64,000 nt of DNA from DASRAJ01 sp035638255. Lineage in GTDB: Bacteria; Bacteroidota; Bacteroidia; Chitinophagales; UBA10324. The translations under genes were made by a program, and so were the position numbers. Positions 45,732-55,081 of the stretch are shown in pieces. How positions within the stretch are numbered: the first letter of the stretch is position 1; the number at the start of each line of letters is the position of its first letter. The notes under the pieces are model-generated. The model ran no database searches. It was given only the letters and a program-made list of their open reading frames with translations, and was not told the DNA's origin. The stretch spans positions 62,001 through 126,000 of the forward strand of contig DASRAJ010000107.1 of assembly GCA_035638255.1 (NCBI GenBank). The letters run 5' to 3'.

Positions 45732-47225
45732 TCAGAGTTTATCCCACGTGGTTCCTTCCTTCCCATCCTTCAACTGTATATCCGCTTTTAGCAATTCATC
45801 ACGGATTTTATCAGAGGTTGCAAAATCCTTCTTCGCTCTCGCTTCATTGCGAAGTGTGATCATCAGCTTCATCACTTCATTCAACTTTTCGTCTGAAGCT
45901 TCAGCATTTTCATTCTTTAATCCAAGAATACCGCTGACGAATGTGTTGAAGGTTTTTAGGAGTATTTCGAAAGTTTCTTTTTTAATCGAAGAAATTTTTA
46001 GCTGCTGATGCTGGTATGAATAAATTTTAGAAGCCAGTTCAAACAATGACGCCATTGCCATTGCGGTGTTGAAGTCATCGTTCATGAATTGAACGCAGGA
46101 CTCACTCAACTCACGAACCTTCTGATCTTCTTCCACTATGAAATCAGAAGCATTTTCTGAGTACTTAAGCTTATTAATCGTTTCAAGCGCGTTCATCAAT
46201 CGCTGTAATCCTTTCTCAGCTGCCTTGAGCGCATCATTAGTAAAGTCAAGTGTACTGCGATAATGAGTTTGCAAAATGAAAAAACGAACAGTCATTGGTG
46301 AATAGGCCTGTTCGAGTAAGGCCTGTTCGCCTGAAAACAATTCCCGCAAGGTGATGGTGTTGTTGTAACTCTTTCCCATCTTCTTTCCATTCACCGTAAT
46401 CATGTTGTTATGCATCCAGTATTTAACCGGTGCCGAGCCACAAGCCGTTTTTGTTTGTGCGATCTCACTTTCATGATGAGGGAAAAGCAAATCCATTCCG
46501 CCGCCATGAATGTCAAAAGGAGTTCCGAGATATTTTGTCGCCATGGCGGAGCATTCGATATGCCAGCCGGGAAAACCTTCTCCCCATGGAGATTTCCATC
46601 GCATCAAATGTTCATCAGGGGCATTTTTCCAGAGAGCAAAATCGGCGGGATCACGCTTTTCTCCCTGCGATTCTAACTCACGGCTGCCCGCAATCATCTC
46701 GTCAATTTTTCTTCCTGATAATTTTCCGTAGTCATTGTTCTTCGCATACTTCCTCACATCAAAATATACAGAGCCATTTGCTACATACGCTAAACCTTTT
46801 TGCAAGATATCTTCGATCATTGTGATCTGCTCAACAATATGTCCGGTTGCGGTAGGCTCAATGCTGGGTCGCTCGCAATTCAGTGCATCCATCATGTCGT
46901 GATAGATGTTCGTGTATTTCTGCACGAGTTCCATTGGCTCGAGCCGTTCCACTTTTGCCTTCACGGCAACTTTATCTATAGCCTCGCGATCTTCTTCCTC
47001 AAAATGTCCTGCATCAGTGATATTGCGGACGTACCGCACTTTGTAGCCGAGATATTTCAGATAACGAAACACCACATCAAACGTCACATACGGCCGGGCA
47101 TGACCGAGATGTGTTTCACCACTCACTGTAGGTCCGCACACATACATGCCTACATGAGGAGGGTGAAGAGGAATGAAGACTTCTTTTTGGCGAGATAAGC
47201 TATTAAAGATTTTGAGTTCAGTCAT
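45732..47225 (-). CDS. cysS: Cysteinyl-tRNA synthetase
   Basis: 497 residues from the ATG at 47225. It charges tRNA-Cys in the cytoplasm. Seen: MYVCGPTVSGETHLGHAR with the zinc Cys and HIGH-type HLGH, FPGWHIECSAMATKYLG and IHGGGMDLLFPHHESEIAQ with zinc ligands, and a KMSKS-type KKMGKS. The C-terminal helical DALR-like and tail regions are present. The frame is open 24 codons further upstream to 47297, but that extension would start inside the promoter at 47269-47298, so the shorter start is preferred. Confidence 0.96.
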   Translation of the reverse strand: MTELKIFNSLSRQKEVFIPLHPPHVGMYVCGPTVSGETHLGHARPYVTFDVVFRYLKYLGYKVRYVRNITDAGHFEEEDREAIDKVAVKAKVERLEPMELVQKYTNIYHDMMDALNCERPSIEPTATGHIVEQITMIEDILQKGLAYVANGSVYFDVRKYAKNNDYGKLSGRKIDEMIAGSRELESQGEKRDPADFALWKNAPDEHLMRWKSPWGEGFPGWHIECSAMATKYLGTPFDIHGGGMDLLFPHHESEIAQTKTACGSAPVKYWMHNNMITVNGKKMGKSYNNTITLRELFSGEQALLEQAYSPMTVRFFILQTHYRSTLDFTNDALKAAEKGLQRLMNALETINKLKYSENASDFIVEEDQKVRELSESCVQFMNDDFNTAMAMASLFELASKIYSYQHQQLKISSIKKETFEILLKTFNTFVSGILGLKNENAEASDEKLNEVMKLMITLRNEARAKKDFATSDKIRDELLKADIQLKDGKEGTTWDKL

Positions 47226-47268
47226 TCGTTGCAAAGAGTATTTTGATTGGTGCTGAATTATATCGAAA

Positions 47269-47298
47269 CAAAAGTAGCGAAGGGAAATTATTGTCAAA
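47269..47298 (-). promoter_or_regulatory. Bacteroidota-type promoter of cysS
   Basis: On the minus strand TTTG (47298-47295), an 18-base spacer, then TACTTTTG (47276-47269), close to the TTTG-N19-TAnnTTTG consensus. It lies 44 bases before the chosen cysS ATG. Confidence 0.65.
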
Positions 47299-47306
47299 GC
47301 ACCCGA

Positions 47307-47717
47307 TTACAAAGACTTCAGAATAGAAATAAACTTATCAATGTTAATGACCTTTACAGGCGGGAAATCCACCTTCGAAAGAATTCGGTAATCGCGATCA
47401 TTTGTGACTAAATAATTTGAATTGGAATTCAGAGCACAGTCAACAAATTTGTTATCATCAGCATCGGTGATGAGAAGATTCCATCGGTAGTAAATTTCTG
47501 TGCGAATAATATTTTTCTTGAGCATGAGACCTCCAACCGTAAGGCCTGACACTTCAGAAGAAAAAATTTCTGTGAGTTTTTCTTCGTATTCAAGCAGGAT
47601 TTCTGTCGAGACACTTAATTCATATTTACCTGCCTCAAAATCATCAAACACGATTCGATATGGAGAGTAACGAGAAAAGGAACTTAGAATAATATTGGTG
47701 TCAAGCACCACCCTCAT
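47307..47717 (-). CDS. PIN-domain toxin (COG1569-like)
   Basis: 136 residues from the ATG at 47717. MRVVLDTNIILSSF gives the first acidic residue of the PIN nuclease centre, EILLEYEEKL the second, and ITDADDNKFVDCAL plus LVTNDRDYR the remaining acidic residues. PIN toxins of VapC type cut RNA with Mg2+ and are blocked by the partner antitoxin. The start overlaps the stop of the antitoxin gene as ATGA, typical for a coupled toxin-antitoxin pair. All catalytic acids are present, so it should be functional. Confidence 0.88.
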   Translation of the reverse strand: MRVVLDTNIILSSFSRYSPYRIVFDDFEAGKYELSVSTEILLEYEEKLTEIFSSEVSGLTVGGLMLKKNIIRTEIYYRWNLLITDADDNKFVDCALNSNSNYLVTNDRDYRILSKVDFPPVKVINIDKFISILKSL

Positions 47718-47929
47718 TTGTGATTGGTTTTGTGTAACCATTCACGAAGTTGCTCTTCTCCATAATTCTTTTCCAGCCAAATTTTATCAGCTTCATCACG
47801 CGCTTCATTCAACAAATATTTTGCAATGAGTTCGCTCACTTCCTCGAGTTTGTCATCAGGAACACCTGCAGCGTACAGTTTTAAAAGCTGCTGTTGAATA
47901 TTGCTTAAAGGTTGCTTTAGTGTAAGCAT
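47714..47929 (-). CDS. Antitoxin partner of the PIN toxin
   Basis: 71 residues from the ATG at 47929 (open frame to 47950). It is a small, charged, helical protein (MLTLKQPLSNIQQQLLKLYA, DDKLEEVSELIAKYLLNEAR, EEQLREWL) of a type regularly found before COG1569 PIN toxins in Bacteroidota. The name of the DNA-binding fold is not certain. Its TGA overlaps the toxin ATG, so translation is coupled. It should neutralise the toxin and probably autoregulate. Confidence 0.8.
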   Translation of the reverse strand: MLTLKQPLSNIQQQLLKLYAAGVPDDKLEEVSELIAKYLLNEARDEADKIWLEKNYGEEQLREWLHKTNHK

Positions 47930-48054
47930 AATTTGAAGTGTGTGAATCAAAGTTAGTGAAATTCATTTTTCTTTCGCTGTTGCGATAGGAAATAGTTAAC
48001 TGCCACTCTAAAATAAATTTTAGCTTGTGTTGTTTGAATCCCCCCAATCCCTCT

Positions 48055-48169
48055 ATGGAAACACCTTCACTCCTCGATTCGCATCAACAACTGGGCACGC
48101 AGATCTGTTACACTCAAGCTCATTGCCATCGGAATTCTCATTCTCATTTTTCTCATGACGGAGGGATAA
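48055..48169 (+). pseudogene. Decayed 5' fragment of a creD-like gene
   Basis: The gap between the PIN antitoxin and the delta-60 gene (about 365 bases) holds a fragment that reads METPSLLD, then after a one-base shift RINNWARRSVTLKLIAIGIL and ILIFLM before a stop. This is the conserved start of CreD-type inner membrane proteins of Bacteroidota (amphipathic N-terminus, RxxNW, S-x-TLKL, first transmembrane helix). The rest of the roughly 450-residue protein is absent. The remaining gap shows nothing I can name. Confidence 0.55.
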
Positions 48170-48294
48170 AATCCTGTACTGTTCAGCCATAACGGGAAGA
48201 ATGAATAACCTAAGAATTTATTTCCTGCATGGGACTTAATTTCGTTCCTTATTCTTCTATTCATTTCCATCATTTATCACAAAAATTTCTTTAC

Positions 48295-49866
48295 ATGAAA
48301 CATCGTTTCCTCACCTTCATCATTATACTCGCATCAACACACTTCATCTCCGCACAGGTTGCAGGCAATCCTGACTCCACCTTCAATGGGACGGGCATTG
48401 TAACTACTGACATCACCAACAACCACGATCATCCGACAGCTCTTGCGATTCAACCTGATGGTAAGATTGTTCTTGCAGGAAGTACCTACACAGGATATTT
48501 CATGGTTGATCCGGGGGATCTCGCTCTTGCGCGCTATAATACGGATGGAAGCCCGGATAATACTTTCGGAACCAATGGAACTGTAGTCACTGATCTCGGA
48601 GGATTTGACTACGCACTGAATCTGAAAATTCAAACCGACGGAAAGATCGTGGTGTGCGGAACTATGGATCACGAATTTTTAGTGGCACGGTACAACAGCA
48701 ATGGCACGCCCGATAATTCTTTTGGTGCAAGTGGAAAAACTGTAGTTGACATGAGTCCGGGTAACGCTTATGGAAATATTGCTTTTGATCTCGCCATTCA
48801 GCCCGATGGAAAAATTATTGCAGCAGGTTATTCTTCTCCTGTTTATGATGATGATTTTGCTTTGATCCGTCTGAACAGCGACGGCACTCTCGATAATACT
48901 TTCTCCGGCGATGGAATGCTCAATGCTGACCTCGGTGGTAATGAATATGGAAATGCTCTCGCGCTACAGCCGGATGGAAAAATAATTATGGTCGGAAATC
49001 AACTCAACAATTCTTCCGATGTGGCCGTGGCGCGCTTTAATGCTGACGGAACTTTTGATAACACCTTCGGCAACGGAGGAATCGTGATCACCGATGTATT
49101 CGGCAGTGATGATGAAGGCACCAACGTGCTTGTGCAGGACGACGGAAAAATTTTAGTCATCGGTGATGCGTACAATACCACAGCGCTCATTGACCTGCTG
49201 TTGATTCGATACAATGCTGATGGAACTCCTGACAACACATTCGGTGGCGGCGACGGTATTGCCACATCGGACGTGATGAACAATGCGTATGCGTGGGGCA
49301 CTGCCGCGGTTATTCAACCCGATGGTAAAATTGTAGCAACAGGATATCGCAGTCCGCCGAATAGTTTTGCTTATGACTTCGGCACGGCACGCTTCAGTGC
49401 TGATGGCATACTTGATCCCACTTTCGGAACCAACGGCTGGGTAGTTACAGATGTTGGTACGCAGGACAACCAGGCATACGACGTTGCATTACAGGATGAC
49501 GGGAAAGTTGTGATCGCAGGCGTTGCAAATATTCTCGGTGATGAGGATTTTGTTGTGGTGAGATACATCAATGATTTGAACATCGGCATTGATGAAATAA
49601 ACCCGTTCTCCTCAATTCAGTCATATCCCAATCCTGCAAGCGATGCTGCAATAATTTCGTTTGAATTGAAAGATGCCGGAAATCTAAAACTCTCTTTGTA
49701 CGATGAAGAAGGAAGATCATACTATACAGTTCGGGAAGGGAATCTTAGTGCCGGGAAACTGCAATTGCAATTAAACTTTCCTTCGCAGTTAACAAGTGGA
49801 TTTTATTATCTGCGTCTATCAACAGCTAATGGAAACGCAGTGGTTCCGGTGGTGATTGAGAGGTAA
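48295..49866 (+). CDS. Secreted delta-60 repeat protein with T9SS sorting domain
   Basis: 523 residues from the ATG at 48295 (MKHRFLTFIIILASTHFISAQ, a clear signal peptide); the frame is open to 48229, but that start would bury the signal. Seven delta-60 repeats of about 52 residues follow, each with Q-P-D-G-K-I-V-x-A-G, then L-x-R-Y-N-x-D-G-x-x-D-N-T-F-G-x-x-G, likely forming a beta-propeller. The C-terminus (SYPNPASDAAIISF to VPVVIER) is a T9SS type A signal. No catalytic residues were seen. It stands alone. Confidence 0.88.
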   Translation: MKHRFLTFIIILASTHFISAQVAGNPDSTFNGTGIVTTDITNNHDHPTALAIQPDGKIVLAGSTYTGYFMVDPGDLALARYNTDGSPDNTFGTNGTVVTDLGGFDYALNLKIQTDGKIVVCGTMDHEFLVARYNSNGTPDNSFGASGKTVVDMSPGNAYGNIAFDLAIQPDGKIIAAGYSSPVYDDDFALIRLNSDGTLDNTFSGDGMLNADLGGNEYGNALALQPDGKIIMVGNQLNNSSDVAVARFNADGTFDNTFGNGGIVITDVFGSDDEGTNVLVQDDGKILVIGDAYNTTALIDLLLIRYNADGTPDNTFGGGDGIATSDVMNNAYAWGTAAVIQPDGKIVATGYRSPPNSFAYDFGTARFSADGILDPTFGTNGWVVTDVGTQDNQAYDVALQDDGKVVIAGVANILGDEDFVVVRYINDLNIGIDEINPFSSIQSYPNPASDAAIISFELKDAGNLKLSLYDEEGRSYYTVREGNLSAGKLQLQLNFPSQLTSGFYYLRLSTANGNAVVPVVIER

Positions 49867-49915
49867 GAATGAATAGAGATACTTTTTTTTGAGAAGAAAA
49901 AAAATTCAAAATAAA

Positions 49916-49960
49916 AATGATCCATAGTAAATGGAAAAAGACCACCTGCTATGGATCATT
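49916..49960. terminator. Hairpin terminator, best for the minus-strand SnoaL gene
   Basis: AATGATCCATAG pairs perfectly with CTATGGATCATT around a 21-base loop. On the minus strand it is followed by TTTATTTTGAATTTTTTTTC. It lies between two convergent genes and may serve both. Confidence 0.6.
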
Positions 49961-49988
49961 CCTGATTTAACCTACTGCCAACACTACT

Positions 49989-50411
49989 CTATGCTGAAGG
50001 AGCAGGCATCGCACCAAGCTGCTGCATCACACCCACCATATCCATCTGCACCCAGTTCTCGGTCGCTTTATCATTTTGAATTTTCCATACGTCAATATAG
50101 TCAGCACGCACTTGTTTGCCTGTACCGGGAATGCCCATGAAGTTTCCTTTGTGTGTACCCGTCCAGTAGCCTCGTGTTACTACAGTATCTCCTTCTGCAA
50201 TCAAACTTTCCTGGTAAACGTGCATATCAGGAAAGCCATCAGTGAATTGTTTAACTATTTCTTTGAATCCATCAGGACCGGTCGTTGCGTTGGGGATTCC
50301 GTGATTCACGAAGCCGGGCGCGATGTATTTGCCGGCTGCATCAAGGTTTTTTCCGTTGATCACTTCAGTGAACATTTGCTGAACGAGGTTTTTGTTTTGA
50401 TCTGGTGTCAT
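49989..50411 (-). CDS. SnoaL-like ester cyclase family protein
   Basis: 140 residues, no signal peptide. The NTF2-like cone fold of the SnoaL family is indicated by NKNLVQQMFTEVINGKNLDA, YIAPGFVNHGIPN, DGFKEIVKQFTDGFPDMHV, EGDTVVTRGYWTGTHKG and DVWKIQNDKATENWVQMD. Members range from polyketide cyclases to binding proteins with no known reaction, so no substrate is assigned. A second, more distant member of the fold lies at 54544-54927. The gene is convergent with the delta-60 gene and divergent from the cyclase gene. Confidence 0.83.
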   Translation of the reverse strand: MTPDQNKNLVQQMFTEVINGKNLDAAGKYIAPGFVNHGIPNATTGPDGFKEIVKQFTDGFPDMHVYQESLIAEGDTVVTRGYWTGTHKGNFMGIPGTGKQVRADYIDVWKIQNDKATENWVQMDMVGVMQQLGAMPAPSA

Positions 50412-50578
50412 GATATTTGGTTTTTAAATGTGAAGAAAAAATTGGGACACCGAAGCTAACTGTTTTTCAGAACAGAGGGAAAAGTTATCGGGGGAAAATT
50501 GAGAGATGCGCCCTAACAATAGGATCTTCCCGCCCTTAACAACTAAATTCTAACTTATCTTCCCTAAAATTTTCCTCT

Positions 50579-51676
50579 ATGTCGCGAAGAAGAAAAATTC
50601 AATTCTCACAATTGTTTGCCATTTGTATAGCTTGGACAATTGTCGCTCTATGCATCCAAACTTATGACTACTTTCTGCTGCATTCGACTGAAGTGCTGGT
50701 ATTCGCGAAAGACTATTCCTATGTAGCAGGTGTGTTATTCAATGTGATGGGCGCATTGATTGGCGCATTGCTTGCCGGAAGTCTGTTTGTGTTTTATCTC
50801 AATGTAAGATTCAAAGACAAGCCTTATGGTTATTCTATCTTCCTGAACTGCATAGTTTACGTGGTGATTATGTCAATCATCATTCTGCTCATAGGTTTTA
50901 TGTGGGTGCCTCACTCCACAGGAATTAATATAAGCGATCCTGAATTCAAACAAGCGTACTGGAAATACCTGGTTGACCCTTATCATCTGAAGGATATTCT
51001 TGTATGGTCAATTGTAACCGCCATTACTCAGTTTGTTCTGCTGATGAACACCAAATTCGGTCACGGTATTCTGTGGGATATCATCAGAGGCAAATATCAT
51101 TTGCCCAAGGAGGAGATGCGCATTTTCATGTTTGCCGACCTCAATTCATCTACCACGATTGCTGAAAAGCTGGGCAATGAACGCTATCATGAATTGCTGC
51201 AGGATTTTTTCAGTGACGTCACCAATCCTATTATTGACAACAAGGGCGACATTTATCAATACATCGGTGATGAGGTGGTAGTGGCATGGAAGTATGAAGA
51301 TGGAATTGCGGGCAGCCGGTGCATCCGCTGCTTCTTTGATATGAAGCTCCAGATTGAGAAAAAAGGCAAGCACTATCTTGACAAATTCGGGTTGGTGCCG
51401 GGTTTTAAGGCAGGCATTCACTTCGGTAAGGTGATTGCCGGTGAGGTGGGCATCATCAAGCGTGACATCACTTTCTCCGGCGACGTACTCAATACCACCT
51501 CACGCATCGGGAGCAAATGCAAAGACTTTAATGTAGATGTAATTGCTTCCGATGATCTTCTCTCGCAACTTTCTTTCGGCGATCAGTTTATTTCCAAACA
51601 TCTTGGCAATATTAAATTGAGGGGGAAGGAAAGGGAAATGGGGCTGAGTGCGCTGTTTGCCCGGGTTTCTGTATAA
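50579..51676 (+). CDS. Membrane-bound class III adenylate/guanylate cyclase (copy 1)
   Basis: 365 residues. The N-terminal 170 residues contain four transmembrane helices (about 10-30, 48-72, 90-112 and 140-160). The C-terminal half is a class III cyclase domain: IFMFADLNSSTTIAEKLGN (first metal Asp, about 185), YIGDEVVVAW (second metal Asp, about 230) and GDVLNTTSRI with the transition-state Asn and Arg (about 305-310). It makes a cyclic nucleotide from ATP or GTP as a homodimer at the inner membrane; the substrate base cannot be decided by eye. There is a close paralogue at 58822-59919 with the same length. Confidence 0.88.
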   Translation: MSRRRKIQFSQLFAICIAWTIVALCIQTYDYFLLHSTEVLVFAKDYSYVAGVLFNVMGALIGALLAGSLFVFYLNVRFKDKPYGYSIFLNCIVYVVIMSIIILLIGFMWVPHSTGINISDPEFKQAYWKYLVDPYHLKDILVWSIVTAITQFVLLMNTKFGHGILWDIIRGKYHLPKEEMRIFMFADLNSSTTIAEKLGNERYHELLQDFFSDVTNPIIDNKGDIYQYIGDEVVVAWKYEDGIAGSRCIRCFFDMKLQIEKKGKHYLDKFGLVPGFKAGIHFGKVIAGEVGIIKRDITFSGDVLNTTSRIGSKCKDFNVDVIASDDLLSQLSFGDQFISKHLGNIKLRGKEREMGLSALFARVSV

Positions 51677-51753
51677 AGAAAGATTGAAGTAAATACAATT
51701 TTTGATCCCCTGCGCCCGGCAAGTCATAGACTATAATCAACACTAAGTAAAGA

Positions 51754-52158
51754 TTAATTATCAGGCGCTCCCTGCGCCACCCATAATTCAAATTTCTCCA
51801 AAGCAGAATCTGTAAGTTCAGTGGGGGTATCGGAGAAAATGGGCGGCATGCCACCGTTTGAATTAAATACACGGGATTGGATGGAGCCATTGTCAACTTT
51901 GTCTTTTAGTCCCTGGTAAATAGTGAAATCACCAAGCGATCCCTGGTTGGTATTACTTACGTGGCAAAGTTGCTGACTGTTATCATTCGGGTATCCTTTG
52001 CCGTAGCAGTAAGTAGTCAGGATTGGAACAATGTCATTGTGATAGCTGATGATTACCGTGTCATTGATAAGATCGGGGGTGATAACATAGTTAGCTTTAT
52101 GAAATGTGCAGGATGAAAATATCATTAATGCAGCTGCCATAAATTGAATTCGTTTCAT
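51754..52158 (-). CDS. Cytochrome c-like lipoprotein with an unusual widely spaced CxnCH
   Basis: 134 residues. MKRIQFMAAALMIFSSC is a lipoprotein signal with the acylated Cys at residue 17. The mature part follows the small cytochrome c pattern of Bacteroidota: YHNDIVPILTTYC, then IYQGLKDKVDNGSIQSRVF, GGMPPIF and ALEKFELWVAQGAPDN. The heme motif, however, is not CxxCH but C-x13-C-H (CYGKGYPNDN then SQQLCH). It may bind heme in an atypical way or may have lost heme binding. It stands alone, convergent with the first cyclase gene. Confidence 0.75.
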   Translation of the reverse strand: MKRIQFMAAALMIFSSCTFHKANYVITPDLINDTVIISYHNDIVPILTTYCYGKGYPNDNSQQLCHVSNTNQGSLGDFTIYQGLKDKVDNGSIQSRVFNSNGGMPPIFSDTPTELTDSALEKFELWVAQGAPDN

Positions 52159-52176
52159 AAGAAGAGGTTAAAGAAC

Positions 52177-52206
52177 AAGGACAAAGAAAATTTTCTTCGC
52201 CCTTGC
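52177..52206 (-). terminator. Possible terminator of the CHRD gene
   Basis: A 30-base near-palindrome, CAAGG then AAGAAAATTTTCTT then CCTTG with two mismatched positions, lies about 16 bases past the stop. The T run after it on the minus strand is weak. Confidence 0.35.
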
Positions 52207-52222
52207 TGATTGTCAATAAAAA

Positions 52223-54081
52223 TTATTCTTTAATGAATTTTCCAATTACTACAGAATGATTAAGTGCAGAAAATTTTACCAAATAAATTCCCGGGACTAA
52301 ACCGGTCAGCGTTAAGCGTTCACTATTGGATCCTTTTGTGACGCTCACCTCTTTGCTCATCACTGTATTTCCGGTGATTCCCACCAGTTGGATTTTTGCA
52401 GATGCAGAAGTGAGCGATTCAAAATTCACATTCACCACATTACCTTCAACAGGATTCGGATACAGTGCGAACTGTGAAACCTGGTCACCAATGGATGCAA
52501 TGCCTACAACGCCCACCGTAGTGACAAAGCAATCTGCGCCACGAATCACTTGTCCTCTTATTTCACCACCCGGATTAGCAGCAGTGTGAACGTTGATGTA
52601 AACACTGTCATTAATAAACAGGTTGGAGGAGGCGATAGTAAAAGGAGTGGCGTCATCGTCCGTCCAGTAACCGAAAGCCGCATCGCTGGTACCTGTTTGT
52701 GAAAACCAATCCGTGACTTCAAAGATTACTCCACCGTTTTGGCCGAATACATTTTTGTGAAATTGAGCGGCGGTAACAGATCCTGAAAGTCCATTGACAA
52801 CTACCATGAGGTGAACATTTTCCTGGAAGCGGTCCATCGTAACAATACCGGAACCTGTTGCTGTGGAATTGGTCGCAGGATTTTCCTGTGATCCATCCAT
52901 TCTGAAGGTGTACCCTTCGCGCGCATAGCGGTACACCTGCCCGCGAATCTCACCACCCGGATTAGCAGCAGTGTGCATGTTAAAGTACATGTCACCAGTG
53001 AGAAATGAGTTGATGACAGAAGGCGTAAGAGTTGTTCCTGTTACAAAACCATCCACCCTGTTTCCGTTGATGTCAGCAGTTGTATTAATAACCACCGGTC
53101 CGCTGATTCCGGGAGCACCCGTATGAAAGTGCGCACCGGTTGCTGTTGCACTCAATCCATCGGCTACTACATGATACCACAGTGTATCGAGGGTAGTATT
53201 CAGCTTTACAATTTCAACTCCCGAAGCCGTGGTCACTACAGGAGGTGTTTCCTGCGCCCCATCGAGGGAGGCATCAAAAGCAAGGTTCGCATCAGTAGTA
53301 AGCTGCCCTCTTATTTCTCCGCCAGGATTGTCAGCCGTGTGCACGTTGACATATATATTTCCCGCAAGAAGATCACTGAGATACGCCGTGGGATCCACTT
53401 CCCCTTCGATCACATTGCCGGATACCATAGTAGTTAAATCCTGTACCACACCTCCGCTTACTCCCGGAGCACCCACATGCAAATGCGCACCGGTGATGGC
53501 GCCACTCAATCCCTGGACTACTACATGAATAGTAAGCGCCTTATAATTTTGATACAGATCAAAAACACCAAGCCCATACGCACCCGTATTCACTTGTGGA
53601 ACTTCCTGCGCCCCATCCATCATGGCTGAATAAGCATAATCCGTTTCGGGTAGAATCTGTCCGCGGATTTCTCCACCCGGATTTGCGGCAGTGTGAACAT
53701 TGATGTAATAATTTCCGCTCAGCATTTTCGAAATAACTTCCGGGGTGAGCACCGATCCTGTGATGGTGGCATTGAGATCATTTCCTGAAATGTTGGCAAC
53801 TAAACTTATAATCACTCCACCGGAAACACCCGGCAGTCCTTCATGAATATGGGCGCCGGTAATAACACCGCTTAATCCTTCGAAGCTTGCGTGAATGCAA
53901 AGGTATCCCGTGTTGCATTGAGTACAAAGCTGGCAACGCCGATTGCATTGGTTACCACAGCGGGCACTTCCTGTGCCCCGTCTAATTTTGCTGACATGGT
54001 TAAATTACCACTGAGATGATTGGCAAAACCGGTAAGGGCAATGAGCATGCTTACCAGAGTAATTGTAAAAACTTTTTTCAT
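52223..54081 (-). CDS. Secreted four-CHRD-domain protein with T9SS sorting domain (frameshifted)
   Basis: Two open frames join into one gene of about 620 codons. The first (start 54081) gives a signal peptide MKKVFTITLVSMLIALTGFA and the beginning of CHRD domain 1 (LDGAQEVPAVVTNAIG). It then loses frame near 53,895, where one base seems missing after RDTFA. The other frame continues IHASFEGLSGVITGAHIHEG and runs to the end. Four CHRD domains are visible, each ending INVHTAxNPGGEIRGQ or similar, with an HxH-type ITGAHLHVGAPG core. The C-terminus (LYPNPVEGNVVNV to VIGKFIKE) is a T9SS signal. CHRD domains occur in chordin and many bacterial exoproteins; their role is unclear. The shift may be a true mutation or a sequence error. 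Confidence 0.82.
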
Positions 54082-54543
54082 GGTTATTTTTTTTGTTGTG
54101 AATTAATAATCTAAAATGAGCGGCGTGAGAAAAACCTGTGATATGCGGGCAAAGATCATGACGCAGATTTTTTATTAACTGTTAATCAAATTGAATGGAA
54201 ACACACAACGGCTGAGCGGGAGTTATGATCTTCTGAAGCGGAATAAAGAATCAACACACCCGGAAAGCCTGACTAATATATGACGGCGATAAATCCAGAC
54301 GGGTTGGGTGAACGACAAATTTCCGCGCAACGCTCTAATCCTCCGAAGAAAGTCATGAGTCCTGCGGACAAATACGGAAATTTGACATACACCAAGCCGT
54401 ACACCAAACAGATTTTAAGGAAGAAGAAATTAATTTTCAATTTTTGAAGATTGGTAGCCATACGGGAACGAAAAAATCTTCTATATCCTTGTAACCATTT
54501 TCCTTCAGCAAAAAATTTCTTTTCACCCCTTAAAACTACCATC
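54082..54543. other. Intergenic stretch with a small inverted repeat
   Basis: About 460 bases hold no convincing gene. A 10-bp inverted repeat, CAAATTTCCG at 54316-54325 and CGGAAATTTG at 54375-54384, is the only visible structure. A minus-strand frame across 54273-54704 is antisense to the next gene and not protein-like. Confidence 0.45.
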
Positions 54544-54927
54544 ATGAATGCAACAGCAGACCAAAACAAAGAACTTGCAAAAAGATTACTGGAACTGGCT
54601 TTCATTAAGAAAGATGTGAATGCAGCCGCTGAGCTCATCACGGATGAGTACATCCAGCATAATCCCAATGTGCCCACCGGGAAAGCAGGATTCTTAGAAG
54701 CCATTCCCCATTTCTACCAAATGTTTCCCGATCTGAAATGGGAATTGAAACACATTTGGTCTGAGGGTGATCACGTGATCGCTCACTCACACTACCACTT
54801 TGTGAAAGAAGGAAACGGCTCTGCCGTAGTGGACATCTTCAGAATTAAAGATGGTAAAGTGGATGAGCACTGGGATGTGATACAGGACATTCCGGAGAAG
54901 ATGGCTCATAATAATGGGATGTTCTAA
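54544..54927 (+). CDS. SnoaL-like (NTF2-fold) protein
   Basis: 127 residues from the ATG at 54544 (MNATADQNKELAKRLLELAF); the frame is open to 54451, but the extra segment is basic and not family-like. ELITDEYIQHNPNVPTGKAG, PHFYQMFPDLKWELKHIWSE, HVIAHSHYHFVKEG and VVDIFRIKDGKVDEHWDVIQ fit predicted SnoaL-like aldol condensation-catalysing proteins. It is cytoplasmic with no signal. The actual reaction is unknown. A large inverted repeat begins 19 bases after the stop and may end the transcript. Confidence 0.83.
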   Translation: MNATADQNKELAKRLLELAFIKKDVNAAAELITDEYIQHNPNVPTGKAGFLEAIPHFYQMFPDLKWELKHIWSEGDHVIAHSHYHFVKEGNGSAVVDIFRIKDGKVDEHWDVIQDIPEKMAHNNGMF

Positions 54928-54945
54928 GGGGACAGTTCGCCTTAT

Positions 54946-55027
54946 ACGATACACGATACACGTAACACGACTCATTTAACGATATAGCTCGCGAGTGCTG
55001 AGTCGTGTTACGTGTATCGTGTATCGT
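54946..55027. repeat. Perfect 29-bp inverted repeat (family 1, copy 1)
   Basis: The left arm ACGATACACGATACACGTAA then CACGACTCA pairs without mismatch with TGAGTCGTGTTACG then TGTATCGTGTATCGT, around a 24-base loop that includes CTCGCGAG. The same family occurs at 56728-56815, 57452-57567 and as one arm at 32279-32326. Peptides beginning MSRVTCIVYR predicted from it are artefacts. Confidence 0.88.
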
Positions 55028-55081
55028 TTAGTTCGGCTTAGGAAAAATCATTCTTACCTTTAACTTTCTAACCCGGTTAGT

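Noticed and set aside
48067..48273. 68-codon minus-strand frame in the creD-remnant gap
   Set aside because: Half of it is antisense to the creD-like fragment; no family resemblance.
54273..54704. 143-codon minus-strand frame over the SnoaL-like gene start
   Set aside because: Antisense to a family-supported gene and without signal or motif.
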